Of a DNA stretch of 64,000 bases, positions 42,269 through 50,620 are shown piece after piece. The first letter of the stretch is position 1, and each line of letters starts with the position of its first letter. This DNA is from Streptomyces avermitilis MA-4680 = NBRC 14893. GTDB lineage: Bacteria > Actinomycetota > Actinomycetes > Streptomycetales > Streptomycetaceae. The notes beneath the pieces were generated by a model. The model was not told where the DNA came from, ran no database searches, and saw only the letters and a list, made by a program, of their open reading frames with translations. A program made the position numbers and the translations under genes. The DNA lies in contig NC_003155.5 of the NCBI RefSeq assembly GCF_000009765.2, positions 4,340,001 through 4,404,000 of the forward strand. The letters run 5' to 3'.

Positions 42269-42855
42269 CTGCCGTCCTCGTGCTTGCGCAGATAGTCGCT
42301 CAGTTCGTCGAGCTCGGCCCGCACCTGGTCGATGCGCGCGGGCGCGGGACGCTGCGGCTCCGGGGCCGGGGCCGGGGGCTGCGGCGGCGGTGTGGGGGTG
42401 TACGGGGGCGGTGTGTGCGAGATCTGCGTGGCGGCGTACGGCTGGGCCGGCGGGTAGCCGTAGCCCGGCTGGGGCTGCTGCGGGGGCATGTAGCCGGTGG
42501 TGTGCGGCGGTACGGGGCGGTCGGCGGACGGCAGAGTGCGCTGGTGGCGTATGTCGAAGACCACGAAGTACGCGGCGCTGACGGCACCGAGGATGAGCAC
42601 GGAGGCGAGCGCGACGTCGCCCCGGTGGTCGCTCTCGGGGACCGAGCCGACCACGGCGAGCCCGGCGATGGACAGCGGCAGGCTCAGCCAGGCCAGCAGC
42701 CAGTCGGGCCACTTGCCGCGCAGCACCGCGACCCGGAACAGCGGGAGGCACGCGAGCAGCCCGCAGGAGAGGAACCCCGCGGCGACGAACAGCACGCGCA
42801 AGGTGATGACCGTGCCCTGACTGCGGGTGGGCGGCGGCGCGCCGTGGCCGTACAT
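42265..42855 (-). CDS. Pro-rich membrane protein cotranscribed with the kinase
   Basis: This 196-aa protein has three or four hydrophobic segments (about 18-110), then a Pro/Gln/Tyr-rich tail and a charged C-terminal helix (RIDQVRAELDELSDYLRKHED). ATG 42855 has AGGAG upstream, and its stop overlaps the kinase start. I do not recognise a named family. Since the kinase lacks a membrane helix, this protein could anchor it or be its substrate. Confidence 0.82.
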   Translation of the reverse strand: MYGHGAPPPTRSQGTVITLRVLFVAAGFLSCGLLACLPLFRVAVLRGKWPDWLLAWLSLPLSIAGLAVVGSVPESDHRGDVALASVLILGAVSAAYFVVFDIRHQRTLPSADRPVPPHTTGYMPPQQPQPGYGYPPAQPYAATQISHTPPPYTPTPPPQPPAPAPEPQRPAPARIDQVRAELDELSDYLRKHEDGR

Positions 42856-43010
42856 GACTGCTCCTGGGACCGGGTGAAGGCGGACGTACGAGTATCGAAG
42901 TCCGAGCGTATAGCCCGACTCCGACAAGCTGTCCCGGGTTGTACGGAACCGTTGTCGTACTGATCACCTCGCGCGCGTGGGCACGCGGTGCCCGCGCGCC
43001 CCGGAGTACG

Positions 43011-45047
43011 TCACTCCGGGGCGACCGACCCGTCCGTGAGACCGTCGTGCATGCCGCGCACGAGCTGCTCACCGAGGCGCCCCGCGAGGCGGAGCGCCTC
43101 CTCGAAGGCGGCGAGCGCCCGGAACCGCTCCCCGTAGCGGAGCTGCTGGTCGAGCGGGAGCCGGGGCAGTTGGAGACGGCGCACGTCGAGCCTGGTCGCG
43201 GTGGACGCGTAGCTGCTGGCCTGGCGGTTGTTGGCGGTGCCGCGCAGGAAGCCGGCGAGGAACCAGGGGTCGACCGCGGCCGGGTCGGGACGCAGCAGGG
43301 TGAGGTTGCGGCCGAGGGCGGCCCCGGCGGTCGCGTCGTCGACCACGCGCGCGATGGCGCCGCCGCCGAGGACCGGGACGACGACGTCGCCCGCCTCGAC
43401 GAGGACGGGTTCCTCGGGCGAAGCGTTGTCGGTCAGCGTTCCGGAGGGCGCGGTGCCGGCGATCACGTCGTGATCGGTGAGCACGCGCGCGTGGGGGCCG
43501 CTTCCGCCGGTGCGCATCAGCAGGGCGCCACCGCGGGCGAGTTCACCGATCGTGGTGAGCGGCCAGCGGGCGGGGCCCGCGGTGCCGGTGGGGGGCGGGG
43601 TGAGGTCGGCGGTCAGGCGGAGGGTTTCGCCGAGGCGTTCGCGTACGGCCGTGAGTTCCGCCGCGCCGCCGCCCGCGGCGGGCGGGGGCAGATGGCGGGC
43701 GGGGGCCAGGTCGACGTCGTCGTCGAGGAGCTCGATGACGGGCACGGAGCGGCTCACGCCGGGCTCTTCGCGGGTGGTGCCGGTGCGGTCGAAGGGGTGC
43801 CAGGCGTCCAGGACGGCGGCGCGGACGGCCGGCCAGTCGAGACGGCCGCGGCCGTCGGCGGCCTCCGAGACGCCGGCCGTGTCCGCGAGGAGCACCTCGG
43901 GCTGCGCGGGCGCCCTTTCGGGGCGGCGCAGCACCCACAGGTGCAGCGGGATGTTGTACGGGGGTGCCGCGCCGACCGGCAGGGCGATGACCGCGCGCAG
44001 GGCGCCACGGCGCAGGAGATCGGCGCGGATGCGGCGGCCCGAGCGGCGGGAGGCGGCGGCGGGGGGCATCAGCAGGACGGCGGTGCCGCCGTCCCTGAGG
44101 CGGGCCAGCGCGTGCTGCACCCAGGCGAGTTCGGATTCCGTACGGGCCGGGAAGCCGTACTCCCAGCGGGGGTCGTAGGCGAGTTCGTCGTGACCCCAGT
44201 TGCGCTCGTTGAACGGCGGGTGGCACAGCACCGCGTCGGCTCTGAGGGTCTCGTACGCGTCGGCCCTGAGGCTGTCGCCGACCGCGGTGCGGACGGCCGC
44301 CCTGGTGTGCAGGGCGAGGCGGAGTGCGGTGAGCTCGGCGAGTTCGGGGGCGCTGTCCTGTCCGTAGAGCTCCTGGTCGGTGCCGGGGGCGACGGCGCGC
44401 AGCAGGGCGCCGGTGCCGCAAGCCGGGTCGAGGAAGCTGCGGGCGGGGCCCGCGAGGTCGGCCATCAGGGCGGCGAGGTCGCCCGGCGTGAGCGTGTACT
44501 GGCGCGGGTTGGCGTCGAGGTGCCGGCCGAGCAGGAACTCGTACGTCTGGCGGGCGCCGAGCTCGGCGGCGAGTTCGGCCGCGCCGCGCAGCAGCGGGGC
44601 CGAGGGGAGGAGTTCGGCGGGGGCCGGGGTGCGCACGGCCGGCCGGCGGACCATGCCGAAGCGGGGGGCGAGGACCTGTTCGAGGGCGGTGGGCAGCAGT
44701 TCGGCCAGGCGTTCGTCGGAGGCGGCGCTCAGCTCCAGCCAGACCGTGGGGCGGTCGTGGATCAGGAGAAGTGCGCAGCCCGCGTGGACGAGCGCCGCGA
44801 CGGGGCCCTCCGGGTGGCCGACGAGCTGCTGCCAGACGCGTTCCCGTAGGGGTACTTCGGCGAGTTTGCCCTGTCGGCGCAGCCAGTCCTCGACCTCGGC
44901 GAGCGCGAAGGACGGGCTGGTCTCGGTGCCGCCGACCGGTTTGGGGAAGTCGGCGTGCCGGCGGCGCCAGTTGCTCACGGCGGCGCGGCCGACCCCCGCG
45001 AGCCGGGCGATTCCGGCGGCGGTCACCTCTGTCGCGTTGTCCTGCAC
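43011..45047 (-). CDS. Orphan N6-adenine DNA methylase with HTH and target-recognition domains
   Basis: This 678-aa protein combines three parts. Residues about 8-60 are a HTH (GIARLAGVGRAAVSNWRRRH), like MerR or a type I modification specificity helper. The central HsdM-like methylase has the SAM motif DPACGTGALL (about 208) and a catalytic CHPPFNERN, with His where most have Asn or Asp. The C-terminal part (about 490-670) resembles half of a type I specificity subunit, ending RYGERFRALAAFEEALRLAG. No HsdR or nuclease gene lies in the window. GTG 45047 is the start. Activity and target site are untested, and a regulatory role is possible. Confidence 0.85.
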   Translation of the reverse strand: MQDNATEVTAAGIARLAGVGRAAVSNWRRRHADFPKPVGGTETSPSFALAEVEDWLRRQGKLAEVPLRERVWQQLVGHPEGPVAALVHAGCALLLIHDRPTVWLELSAASDERLAELLPTALEQVLAPRFGMVRRPAVRTPAPAELLPSAPLLRGAAELAAELGARQTYEFLLGRHLDANPRQYTLTPGDLAALMADLAGPARSFLDPACGTGALLRAVAPGTDQELYGQDSAPELAELTALRLALHTRAAVRTAVGDSLRADAYETLRADAVLCHPPFNERNWGHDELAYDPRWEYGFPARTESELAWVQHALARLRDGGTAVLLMPPAAASRRSGRRIRADLLRRGALRAVIALPVGAAPPYNIPLHLWVLRRPERAPAQPEVLLADTAGVSEAADGRGRLDWPAVRAAVLDAWHPFDRTGTTREEPGVSRSVPVIELLDDDVDLAPARHLPPPAAGGGAAELTAVRERLGETLRLTADLTPPPTGTAGPARWPLTTIGELARGGALLMRTGGSGPHARVLTDHDVIAGTAPSGTLTDNASPEEPVLVEAGDVVVPVLGGGAIARVVDDATAGAALGRNLTLLRPDPAAVDPWFLAGFLRGTANNRQASSYASTATRLDVRRLQLPRLPLDQQLRYGERFRALAAFEEALRLAGRLGEQLVRGMHDGLTDGSVAPE

Positions 45048-45257
45048 CCGCCCGGCTCCCCTCTACCTGGTGTGCGTACGACCTCGTGCGTGACGCCGAG
45101 CATACCGACCTGCACAAGATCTACCGATTCACGCCCGTGTACACAACCCATTCCGTGAACCGTGTTGACTCGGTTCACAGCCTCTGTTCTTATTGACCCA
45201 CCGAACGAGCGACCTCCGGAGGGGGACGGTCGCTCCGTAGCAGGGGGAGGAACTGCC

Positions 45258-45684
45258 GTGGGTATGAAGGGCAAGATCGCGCTGGGCGTTGTGGTCGGTG
45301 TCGTCGTGATCGGCGCGGTGTCGGCGAACGCGGGGGGGCGACGGCGACAAGGACAACGGCGGCAAGGGCACGTCGGCGTCCGCGGGCCAGAAGCCGGGCG
45401 GGAAGACCGACGGCAAGAACGGCACGACGAAGAAGGCCGTCAAGAAGGCCGCGTTCGACGGCGACGGTGACTTCGAGGTCGGCAAGGACGTCAAGCCCGG
45501 CACGTACCGCACCACCGGCAACACGGACGACCTGTGCTACTGGGAGCGCGCCAAGGACGCCCTGCACTCCATCGAGTCGATCAGGGCGAACAACAACGTC
45601 ACCGGCTCCGCCGTCGTCACGATCAGCGCGAGCGACGCCTACTTCAAGACCACCGGCTGCCAGGAATGGAAGAAGACGGGCTGA
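45258..45684 (+). pseudogene. Frameshifted small secreted protein gene
   Basis: GTG 45258 (GGGGGAGG upstream) opens a signal-like helix, MGMKGKIALGVVVGVVVIGA. A run of seven G at 45332-45338 then shifts the frame. With six G the frame would continue GGDGDKDNGGKGT and run to the TGA at 45682 through DGDFEVGKDVKPGTYRT and TTGCQEWKK, a small extracellular domain with two Cys common in actinobacterial surface proteins. The downstream part keeps coding-like GC3. Either the gene is broken, it is phase-variable or the count is a sequencing error. Confidence 0.85.
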
Positions 45685-45749
45685 CCCGGTCTCCTCCCCG
45701 CACCCACCCCCACTTCACCGAATATCACGTCTCACCTCAAGGAACTGTC

Positions 45750-46499
45750 ATGCGTCGCACCGCACTTGCCGCTCTCTGCCTCGCCGCCGCGGCCACCGCG
45801 GGACTCACCGGCTGTCTGCCCGGCCAGGACAAGGCGGACAGCAAGCCGAAGGGCCCGTTCGCCGGGCTGACCGGCGGCGAGATCGCCGACCGGGCCGTGA
45901 AGGCCACCAACGGTGCGTCGTCGCTCCGGATGAAGGGCGACGTCCCCGACGACGAGAGCGGCGGCACGATCCAGCTGGACATGGCCCTGAACAAGAAGGG
46001 CGAGTGCGCCGGCACGATGAGCATGGACGGCCAGGGCAAGGCCGACCTGATCAAGACCGACGACACCGTCTACATGAAGTACGACGAAGCCTTCCTGCGC
46101 GCCCAGAGCAAGGGCGAGCCCAAGGGGGACACCGACGCGGTCGTGGCCATGATGGCCGGGAAGTGGACCAAGATGTCGGCGAAGGGCCAGGACGCCAAGG
46201 ACATCGCGAGCTTCTGCGACCTGGGCACGGTGCTCGCCGGCGCCGAGGACGTGAACTCCGACGCCACCCGGGGCAAAACGACGACGGTGGAGGGGACGCC
46301 TGCGATCGTCCTCCACGAGAAGGACGGCAAGGACCGCTACACCCTGTACGTCGCCACCGAGGGCAAGCCGTATCTGCTGAAGGTCGTCAGCACGTCCGCC
46401 AAGGACGCGGGCACGATCGCCTTCAGCGACTACCAGAAGCCGGTCCCCGCCGAGGCGCCCAAGGGCAAGGTGCTGGACCTGGACGCGCTGAGCGACTGA
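45750..46499 (+). CDS. LppX/LprG-like lipoprotein
   Basis: This 249-aa exported lipoprotein starts MRRTALAALCLAAAATAGLTGC, with the lipobox LTGC near residue 22. The mature part has the ITVL beta-sheet features of LppX/LprA-like lipid-carrier proteins: GASSLRMKGDV, DTVYMKYDEAFLR, AIVLHEKDGKDRYTLYVATEG and PYLLKVV. It probably binds a lipid or cell-wall component in the envelope. ATG 45750 has AAGGAA upstream. It lies 65 bases after the frameshifted secreted-protein gene and may share its transcript. Confidence 0.83.
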   Translation: MRRTALAALCLAAAATAGLTGCLPGQDKADSKPKGPFAGLTGGEIADRAVKATNGASSLRMKGDVPDDESGGTIQLDMALNKKGECAGTMSMDGQGKADLIKTDDTVYMKYDEAFLRAQSKGEPKGDTDAVVAMMAGKWTKMSAKGQDAKDIASFCDLGTVLAGAEDVNSDATRGKTTTVEGTPAIVLHEKDGKDRYTLYVATEGKPYLLKVVSTSAKDAGTIAFSDYQKPVPAEAPKGKVLDLDALSD

Positions 46500-46513
46500 C
46501 GCCGCCGGGCGAG

Positions 46514-46547
46514 GGGTGCGGCACCGGTCACAGCCGGTGCCGCACCC
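46514..46547. terminator. Hairpin terminator after the lipoprotein gene
   Basis: Perfect 14-bp arms GGGTGCGGCACCGG and CCGGTGCCGCACCC enclose TCACAG. It begins 14 bases past the stop of the plus-strand gene. Confidence 0.8.
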
Positions 46548-46690
46548 ACACGTTGGGCTCGACGTAGACGGCGTAGCCGCGCCCCGGTTCGCAGTGCACC
46601 GGAACCAGGGCGCCCGGCACTTCGACGAGCCCCTCGGTGTCGAAGGGCCCGATTTTCGCGGGCGCCGGGCAGCGGACCGTGAGCGGCGGT
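46528..46690 (-). other. Short coding-like frame without a start codon
   Basis: On the minus strand about 50 codons read LTVRCPAPAKIGPFDTEG, then PVHCEPGRGYAVYVEP and WVRHRL before TGA at 46528. GC3 is coding-like and two Cys are present. No ATG, GTG or TTG precedes the conserved-looking part before the HNH gene's stop at 46709. It could be a remnant whose start was lost, or a tiny gene with a non-standard start. I do not recognise it. Confidence 0.3.
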
Positions 46691-46708
46691 GAGCGGTGGA
46701 CGGAGGTG

Positions 46709-47428
46709 TCAGTTCGCGTGGAAGCGCTTCGGGGCCTCGGTCGGGTTGCCCCCGGAGGGGAGCTTCTGGCCGGGGCAGGTCGACAGCACCTTCTTCATGG
46801 CGGCCTTCTCCGCGGACGTCACCCACAGGTCGTACTTCTTCTTCACGGCGACCTGGGCGGCGACGTACGTACAGCGGTACGCCTTGTTCTGCGGCAGCCA
46901 TGTCGCCGTGTCGCCGTCGCCCTTGCTGCGGTTGGGGCCGGCGTCGACGGCGAGGAGGTTGAGCGGGTCGTTGGCCAGGGCTATGCGCTTGCCGGCGTCC
47001 CAGTACTTGGCGCCCTTCTGCCAGGCGTCCGAGAGCGCGACGAGGTGGTCTATGTCCACCTGGCTGCGGCCGCGCGCGAAGGTGACCTGCTGACCGGTGT
47101 ACGGGTCCGGGTCCAGCACCCCGGCGGTCACCTTGCACTTGCCGTCGCTGAACTTCACCTCTTTCAGGTCCCGTTTGAGGATGTCGTCCCGGGTGTCGCA
47201 CCGGTTCGAGTCCGTGTCCGCCCATGCGGTACCGAACCTGCCCCGGTCGTACCCCGTCTTCGGCGCCCGCCCCTTGACGGTCAGCGAGTCGACCGCGGAG
47301 ATCGCGGCACCGCCGGCCGCCGTCTCCTGCGGTCCCGAGGATCCGTTGGTCTCCTTCTTGCAGCCGCCGACGCCGCCGACAGCGATCAGCACCGCCGCGG
47401 CGGCGGCCGCCCCACCCCTCAGACGCAC
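46709..47428 (-). CDS. Secreted HNH-family nuclease (DUF1524-like) lipoprotein
   Basis: This 239-aa protein starts with a signal and lipobox GGVGGC (Cys 23). The DUF1524/GmrSD C-terminal nuclease motif is clear: VDIDHLVALSDAWQKGA, then LANDPLNLLAVDAGPNRSKGD, giving the His and Asn of an HNH-type metal site, with four Cys likely forming disulfides. It is extracellular, so DNA scavenging or competition is more likely than restriction. GTG 47428 is the start. It is convergent with the lipoprotein gene at 45750. Confidence 0.85.
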   Translation of the reverse strand: MRLRGGAAAAAAVLIAVGGVGGCKKETNGSSGPQETAAGGAAISAVDSLTVKGRAPKTGYDRGRFGTAWADTDSNRCDTRDDILKRDLKEVKFSDGKCKVTAGVLDPDPYTGQQVTFARGRSQVDIDHLVALSDAWQKGAKYWDAGKRIALANDPLNLLAVDAGPNRSKGDGDTATWLPQNKAYRCTYVAAQVAVKKKYDLWVTSAEKAAMKKVLSTCPGQKLPSGGNPTEAPKRFHAN

Positions 47429-47620
47429 GCGACGCCCCTCCCCTTGCCTGTCCTGTTGCCTGTCCTGCTACCCGCTTGCCCCGTTCCCGCCGTTCCCACC
47501 GTAGCGGCCGGGGGGTGTTGGCCATACCGCCCCCAACGGGCAACAGGTGCACGCCGGGTGCGTCGCCGGTGGTGCGGCGTCTCCGGTAACTTCGATGGAC
47601 GGGGATCGGCGAGGGGCGCC

Positions 47621-48547
47621 TCAGACCTTCCCGATCCCCAGTGTCGTCTCCGGCGGGAACAGGCCCGTGCCCAGTACCGCGACCCAGAACTCCCCCAGCA
47701 GGTCGGCGAGTCGGCCGGTCGCGTCGGCGCCCAGGGACTGCCAGGGCTCGGCGGCGAGTTCGTCGGTGTGGTGCTCGACCTGGCGGCGCAGGGCGCGGCC
47801 GGCCTCCGTCGCCACACCGTCCTCGCCCACCAGGCCCCGTGCGGCCAGCCGGTTCCGCGCGGCCGTCCACTCCTCGGACGTCCAGCCACGGCTCTCGAAG
47901 CGCTCCACCGAGGCCGCGCCTATCGCGGCGAAGGAGACCAGGGCCTCGACCGGGTCGAGGCCCGCGACGAGAAGTGCGGCGAGGTGGCCGTCGCCGCGGT
48001 GTTCACGCAGGATCGTCGCCGCGTGCCACAACTGCTGGTGCGGGGCCTCGGGCCAGGGCAGCTCGGCGTTGGCCGCGGCCAGCGGGCGTCCCGCCGTGTT
48101 CGCCGCCTCTGCCGCACGGCGGGCCAGCGCGGCCGCCTCGGCGAGTTCGGGGCTGTCCGCACGGTCGCCGAATATCGCCCGGTAGGCCCGGTCCATCGCC
48201 GCCTCCCGCGCCTTCAGCACCGCGTCCGGGCTCGCGGTGTCCCAGGCTGAGTCCATGTACGCGGCGACCATGCGCGGACTGAAGCTGTAGAAGGCGGAGG
48301 TCACGCGCTCGCTTCCGACGGCACCCAACGGCGCGGCGCGGTACGGGAAGTAGCTCTCCCAGCGTTCCTGAGTCCCGTATCCCAGCGCCGCCGCCTCGTC
48401 GAAGGCTTCCGGCGCGTAATACAGCACGGCGTGCAAGGGCTCCAGCAGATGCCAGAGCCGGCGCACGGTGCCCAGGTCGACACCGGTCCGCTCCTCGCCC
48501 CGCACCGTGCCGCCGCCCCCGCTCGCCCCGCTGGTGTTCTCGGACAT
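47621..48547 (-). CDS. SCO6745/SalK-like family protein
   Basis: This 308-aa protein matches the SCO6745/SalK-type family: RRLWHLLEPLHAVLYYAPEAFDEAAALGY near the start, YFPYRAAPLGAVG, and a C-terminal winged-helix-like region with WTSEEWTAARNRLAARGLV. The molecular function is not known to me. ATG 48547 is used. It is divergent from the TetR gene at 48666 and the two share a 119-base intergenic region with two direct repeats, so TetR probably controls it. Confidence 0.82.
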   Translation of the reverse strand: MSENTSGASGGGGTVRGEERTGVDLGTVRRLWHLLEPLHAVLYYAPEAFDEAAALGYGTQERWESYFPYRAAPLGAVGSERVTSAFYSFSPRMVAAYMDSAWDTASPDAVLKAREAAMDRAYRAIFGDRADSPELAEAAALARRAAEAANTAGRPLAAANAELPWPEAPHQQLWHAATILREHRGDGHLAALLVAGLDPVEALVSFAAIGAASVERFESRGWTSEEWTAARNRLAARGLVGEDGVATEAGRALRRQVEHHTDELAAEPWQSLGADATGRLADLLGEFWVAVLGTGLFPPETTLGIGKV

Positions 48548-48592
48548 GACACTCCCCCTCGACCCGATTCCCGAGCGCTCTCACGCCCGACA

Positions 48593-48647
48593 CAACTTGA
48601 CACTGACTAGATTGCCGGAGGTTGCCCAACTTGTCAATGCCTAGATT
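48593..48647. promoter_or_regulatory. Two 21-bp direct repeats, probable TetR operators
   Basis: CAACTTGACACTGACTAGAT (48593-48612) and CAACTTGTCAATGCCTAGAT (48627-48646) match at all but three positions and both continue with T, start to start 34 bp. They lie in the divergent region between the SalK-like and TetR genes. TAGATT in the second copy (48642-48647) could be the TetR -10 box, so binding there would repress. Confidence 0.7.
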
Positions 48648-48665
48648 CCGCGTACGCTTCACCTC

Positions 48666-49268
48666 ATGCCGAGCAGCCAGACCGCCGATCAGCGCGATCA
48701 ACCCGACCAGCGCCCCTACCACCACGGAGACCTCCGTCGCGCGATCCTGGGCGCCGCACTCGACGTCATCGCCACCGACGGCCCCTCCGCACTGAGCCTG
48801 CGCGACCTGGCACGCCGGGCGGGCGTCTCGCACGCGGCGCCGGCCCACCACTTCAAGGACCGCACCGGCCTGCTCACCGCCATCGCGGCGGAGGGCTACG
48901 AACTGCTCGCCACCGCCCTGGCCGACGCCGATGACCTGCGCGACGCCGGCGTCCGCTACGTACGCTTCGCGACCGGGCACCCGGCGCACTTCCAGGTGAT
49001 GTTCACACCGGAGCTGCTCCGCGCGAACGACCTGGAGCTGACGACGGCCAAGGCCCTCGCCGGCGAGCGGCTGCGCTCGGCCGTCTCCGACGCGCCCGCC
49101 GGCCGCGGCCCCGACCCCCGCCTCGCGGGCGTCGCCGCCTGGTCCCTGGCCCACGGCTTCGCCACGCTCCTTCTCAGCCACAACCTGGACGGACCGGTCG
49201 GCGACCAGGACCCGGAGGAGGTCTTTCGCACGCTGGCGGGAATGCTGTTCCAGTCGAAGTCGTCTTGA
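48666..49268 (+). CDS. TetR-family transcriptional regulator
   Basis: This 200-aa regulator has an N-terminal HTH: YHHGDLRRAILGAALDVIATDGPSALSLRDLARRAGVSHAAPAHHFKDRTGLL. The C-terminal ligand domain resembles the TetR_C WHG-type, with GHPAHFQVMFTPELL. ATG 48666 opens the frame after the direct repeats. It should repress itself and the divergent SalK-like gene, and perhaps the downstream SDR. The ligand is unknown. Confidence 0.9.
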   Translation: MPSSQTADQRDQPDQRPYHHGDLRRAILGAALDVIATDGPSALSLRDLARRAGVSHAAPAHHFKDRTGLLTAIAAEGYELLATALADADDLRDAGVRYVRFATGHPAHFQVMFTPELLRANDLELTTAKALAGERLRSAVSDAPAGRGPDPRLAGVAAWSLAHGFATLLLSHNLDGPVGDQDPEEVFRTLAGMLFQSKSS

Positions 49269-49313
49269 CCGGCTTGACCTTGACACCGGCGTCAGGGTTC
49301 GACGATCCCTCCC

Positions 49314-50057
49314 ATGAACAGCACCAGAACCGTCCTCATCACCGGCGCCGGCACCGGAATCGGCCGGGCGACCGCCCGCGCGTTCGCCGCGGAGGGGGCT
49401 CGGGTCGTCGCCGTGGGCCGCCGCGAGGCCCCGCTCGCCGAGACCACCGAAGGGCACCCCGGAATCACCCCGCTCCCCGCCGACGTCACCGCCGAGGACG
49501 CCCCCGCCCGCATCATCGACACCGTCCTCGACACCCACGGACGCCTGGACGTCCTCGTCAACAACGCGGCGATCGTCGGCACCGAATCCCTGGCGACCTA
49601 CACCCGTACGTCCATCGAACCGCTGCTCGCCACGAACCTCATCGCGCCCGTCCTCCTGACGCAGGCCGCGCTCCCCGCTCTCACCGAGAGCCGGGGCGTG
49701 ATCGTCAACGTCAGTACGTCCGTCGGGCAGCGCGCCTGGCCCGGCAACTCCCTCTATGCCGCCACCAAGACCGCACTCGAACTCCTCACCCGCAGCTGGG
49801 CCGTGGAGCTCGCACCGCGCGGCATCCGGGTCTCGGCCGTCGCGCCCGGCGCCATCGCGACCCCCATCGGCCGGCACTCCGGTTTCACCCCGGAGCAGAG
49901 CGCGGCGATCCGCGAGTGGCAGCTCGCGCACACTCCGCTGGGCCGCATCGGCCGCCCCGAGGAAGTGGCCTGGGCGATCACCCGACTCGCCGCGCCCGAC
50001 GCCTCCTTCGTCACCGGCGTCGTCCTACCCGTGGACGGCGGCGCCGTCCTCACCTGA
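49314..50057 (+). CDS. Short-chain dehydrogenase/reductase
   Basis: This 247-aa classical SDR has the cofactor motif TGAGTGIG (about 10-17), NNAA, catalytic Ser in VNVSTSVG and YAATK with the Tyr and Lys, followed by PGAIATPIG. It reduces or oxidises an alcohol/ketone with NAD(P)H. ATG 49314 is used although no good ribosome-binding site is visible. It lies 45 bases after the TetR gene on the same strand and may be its target. The substrate is unknown. Confidence 0.9.
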   Translation: MNSTRTVLITGAGTGIGRATARAFAAEGARVVAVGRREAPLAETTEGHPGITPLPADVTAEDAPARIIDTVLDTHGRLDVLVNNAAIVGTESLATYTRTSIEPLLATNLIAPVLLTQAALPALTESRGVIVNVSTSVGQRAWPGNSLYAATKTALELLTRSWAVELAPRGIRVSAVAPGAIATPIGRHSGFTPEQSAAIREWQLAHTPLGRIGRPEEVAWAITRLAAPDASFVTGVVLPVDGGAVLT

Positions 50058-50058
50058 G

Positions 50059-50172
50059 CACCCCACCGTCCTCACGCGAGCACTCCACCGCTCCGCCGTC
50101 CTCACCCGAGCACTCCGCCACTCCACCGTCCACACGCGAGCACTCCACCACTCCACCGTCCTCACGCGGGAG
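50059..50172. repeat. Four imperfect tandem units of about 30 bp
   Basis: Units of the form CACTCCACC-N-CCACCGTCCTCACGCGAG repeat, one shortened to 22 bp and three of 30 bp, exactly filling the gap between the SDR and the MerR-type gene. A second, shorter repeat tract of ACCAGCACACCTCACC-like units flanks the other side of the MerR gene at about 50560-50615. Confidence 0.8.
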
Positions 50173-50174
50173 AC

Positions 50175-50561
50175 TCACCCACCGCCACCGCCACCGCCAC
50201 CGCCACCGCGCACGGCCCCCGCCTCCCGTAGGGCCGCCGCCAGCCGTTCCCGCACCGCCAGCTGGGCCGCGATGCGCTCGTCGATGACGGCCAGACGTTC
50301 GCGCGCGACCCCGAGCGCCCTGGCGGAGGCGGGGCCGGCGGTCATGTCGCCGTCCAGGCAGGGCAGGAAGACGCGTACGTCGTCGAGGGTGAGGCCCGCG
50401 GCCAGGAGGTGGCGGATGTTGCGTACGCGCGTGACGGTCCCCTCGTCGTACACGCGGTAGCCGTTGGCGGCGCGCCGCGACGCGATGAGACCCGCCCGCT
50501 CGTAGTGGCGCAGGGCGCGCGGCGTGGCCCCCGTCGCCCTCCCCAGCTCACCTATCCGCAC
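50175..50561 (-). CDS. MerR-family transcriptional regulator with poly-Gly tail
   Basis: This 128-aa regulator begins MRIGELGRATGATPRALRHY, a MerR winged HTH, then RVYDEGTVTRVRNIRHLLAAGLTLDDVR and a coiled-coil dimer helix. One Cys is seen (in FLPCLDG). The protein ends in about ten glycines encoded by a CCACCG hexamer repeat (50178-50210), which looks like slippage at the gene end. GTG 50561 is the start. It is convergent with the SDR. The effector is unknown. Confidence 0.87.
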   Translation of the reverse strand: MRIGELGRATGATPRALRHYERAGLIASRRAANGYRVYDEGTVTRVRNIRHLLAAGLTLDDVRVFLPCLDGDMTAGPASARALGVARERLAVIDERIAAQLAVRERLAAALREAGAVRGGGGGGGGGG

Positions 50562-50620
50562 GCCTCACCGACCAGCACACCTCACCCACCCGCACACCTC
50601 ACCACCCAGCACACCGCCCC

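Noticed and set aside
43011..45047. Complete restriction-modification or phage-defence system
   Set aside because: Only a methylase is present. The flanking genes are a kinase, membrane proteins and lipoproteins, and no nuclease, ATPase or helicase partner is encoded.
46709..47428. HNH gene as restriction partner of the methylase
   Set aside because: It has a lipobox and Cys pairs, so the product is exported and cannot act on DNA inside the cell.
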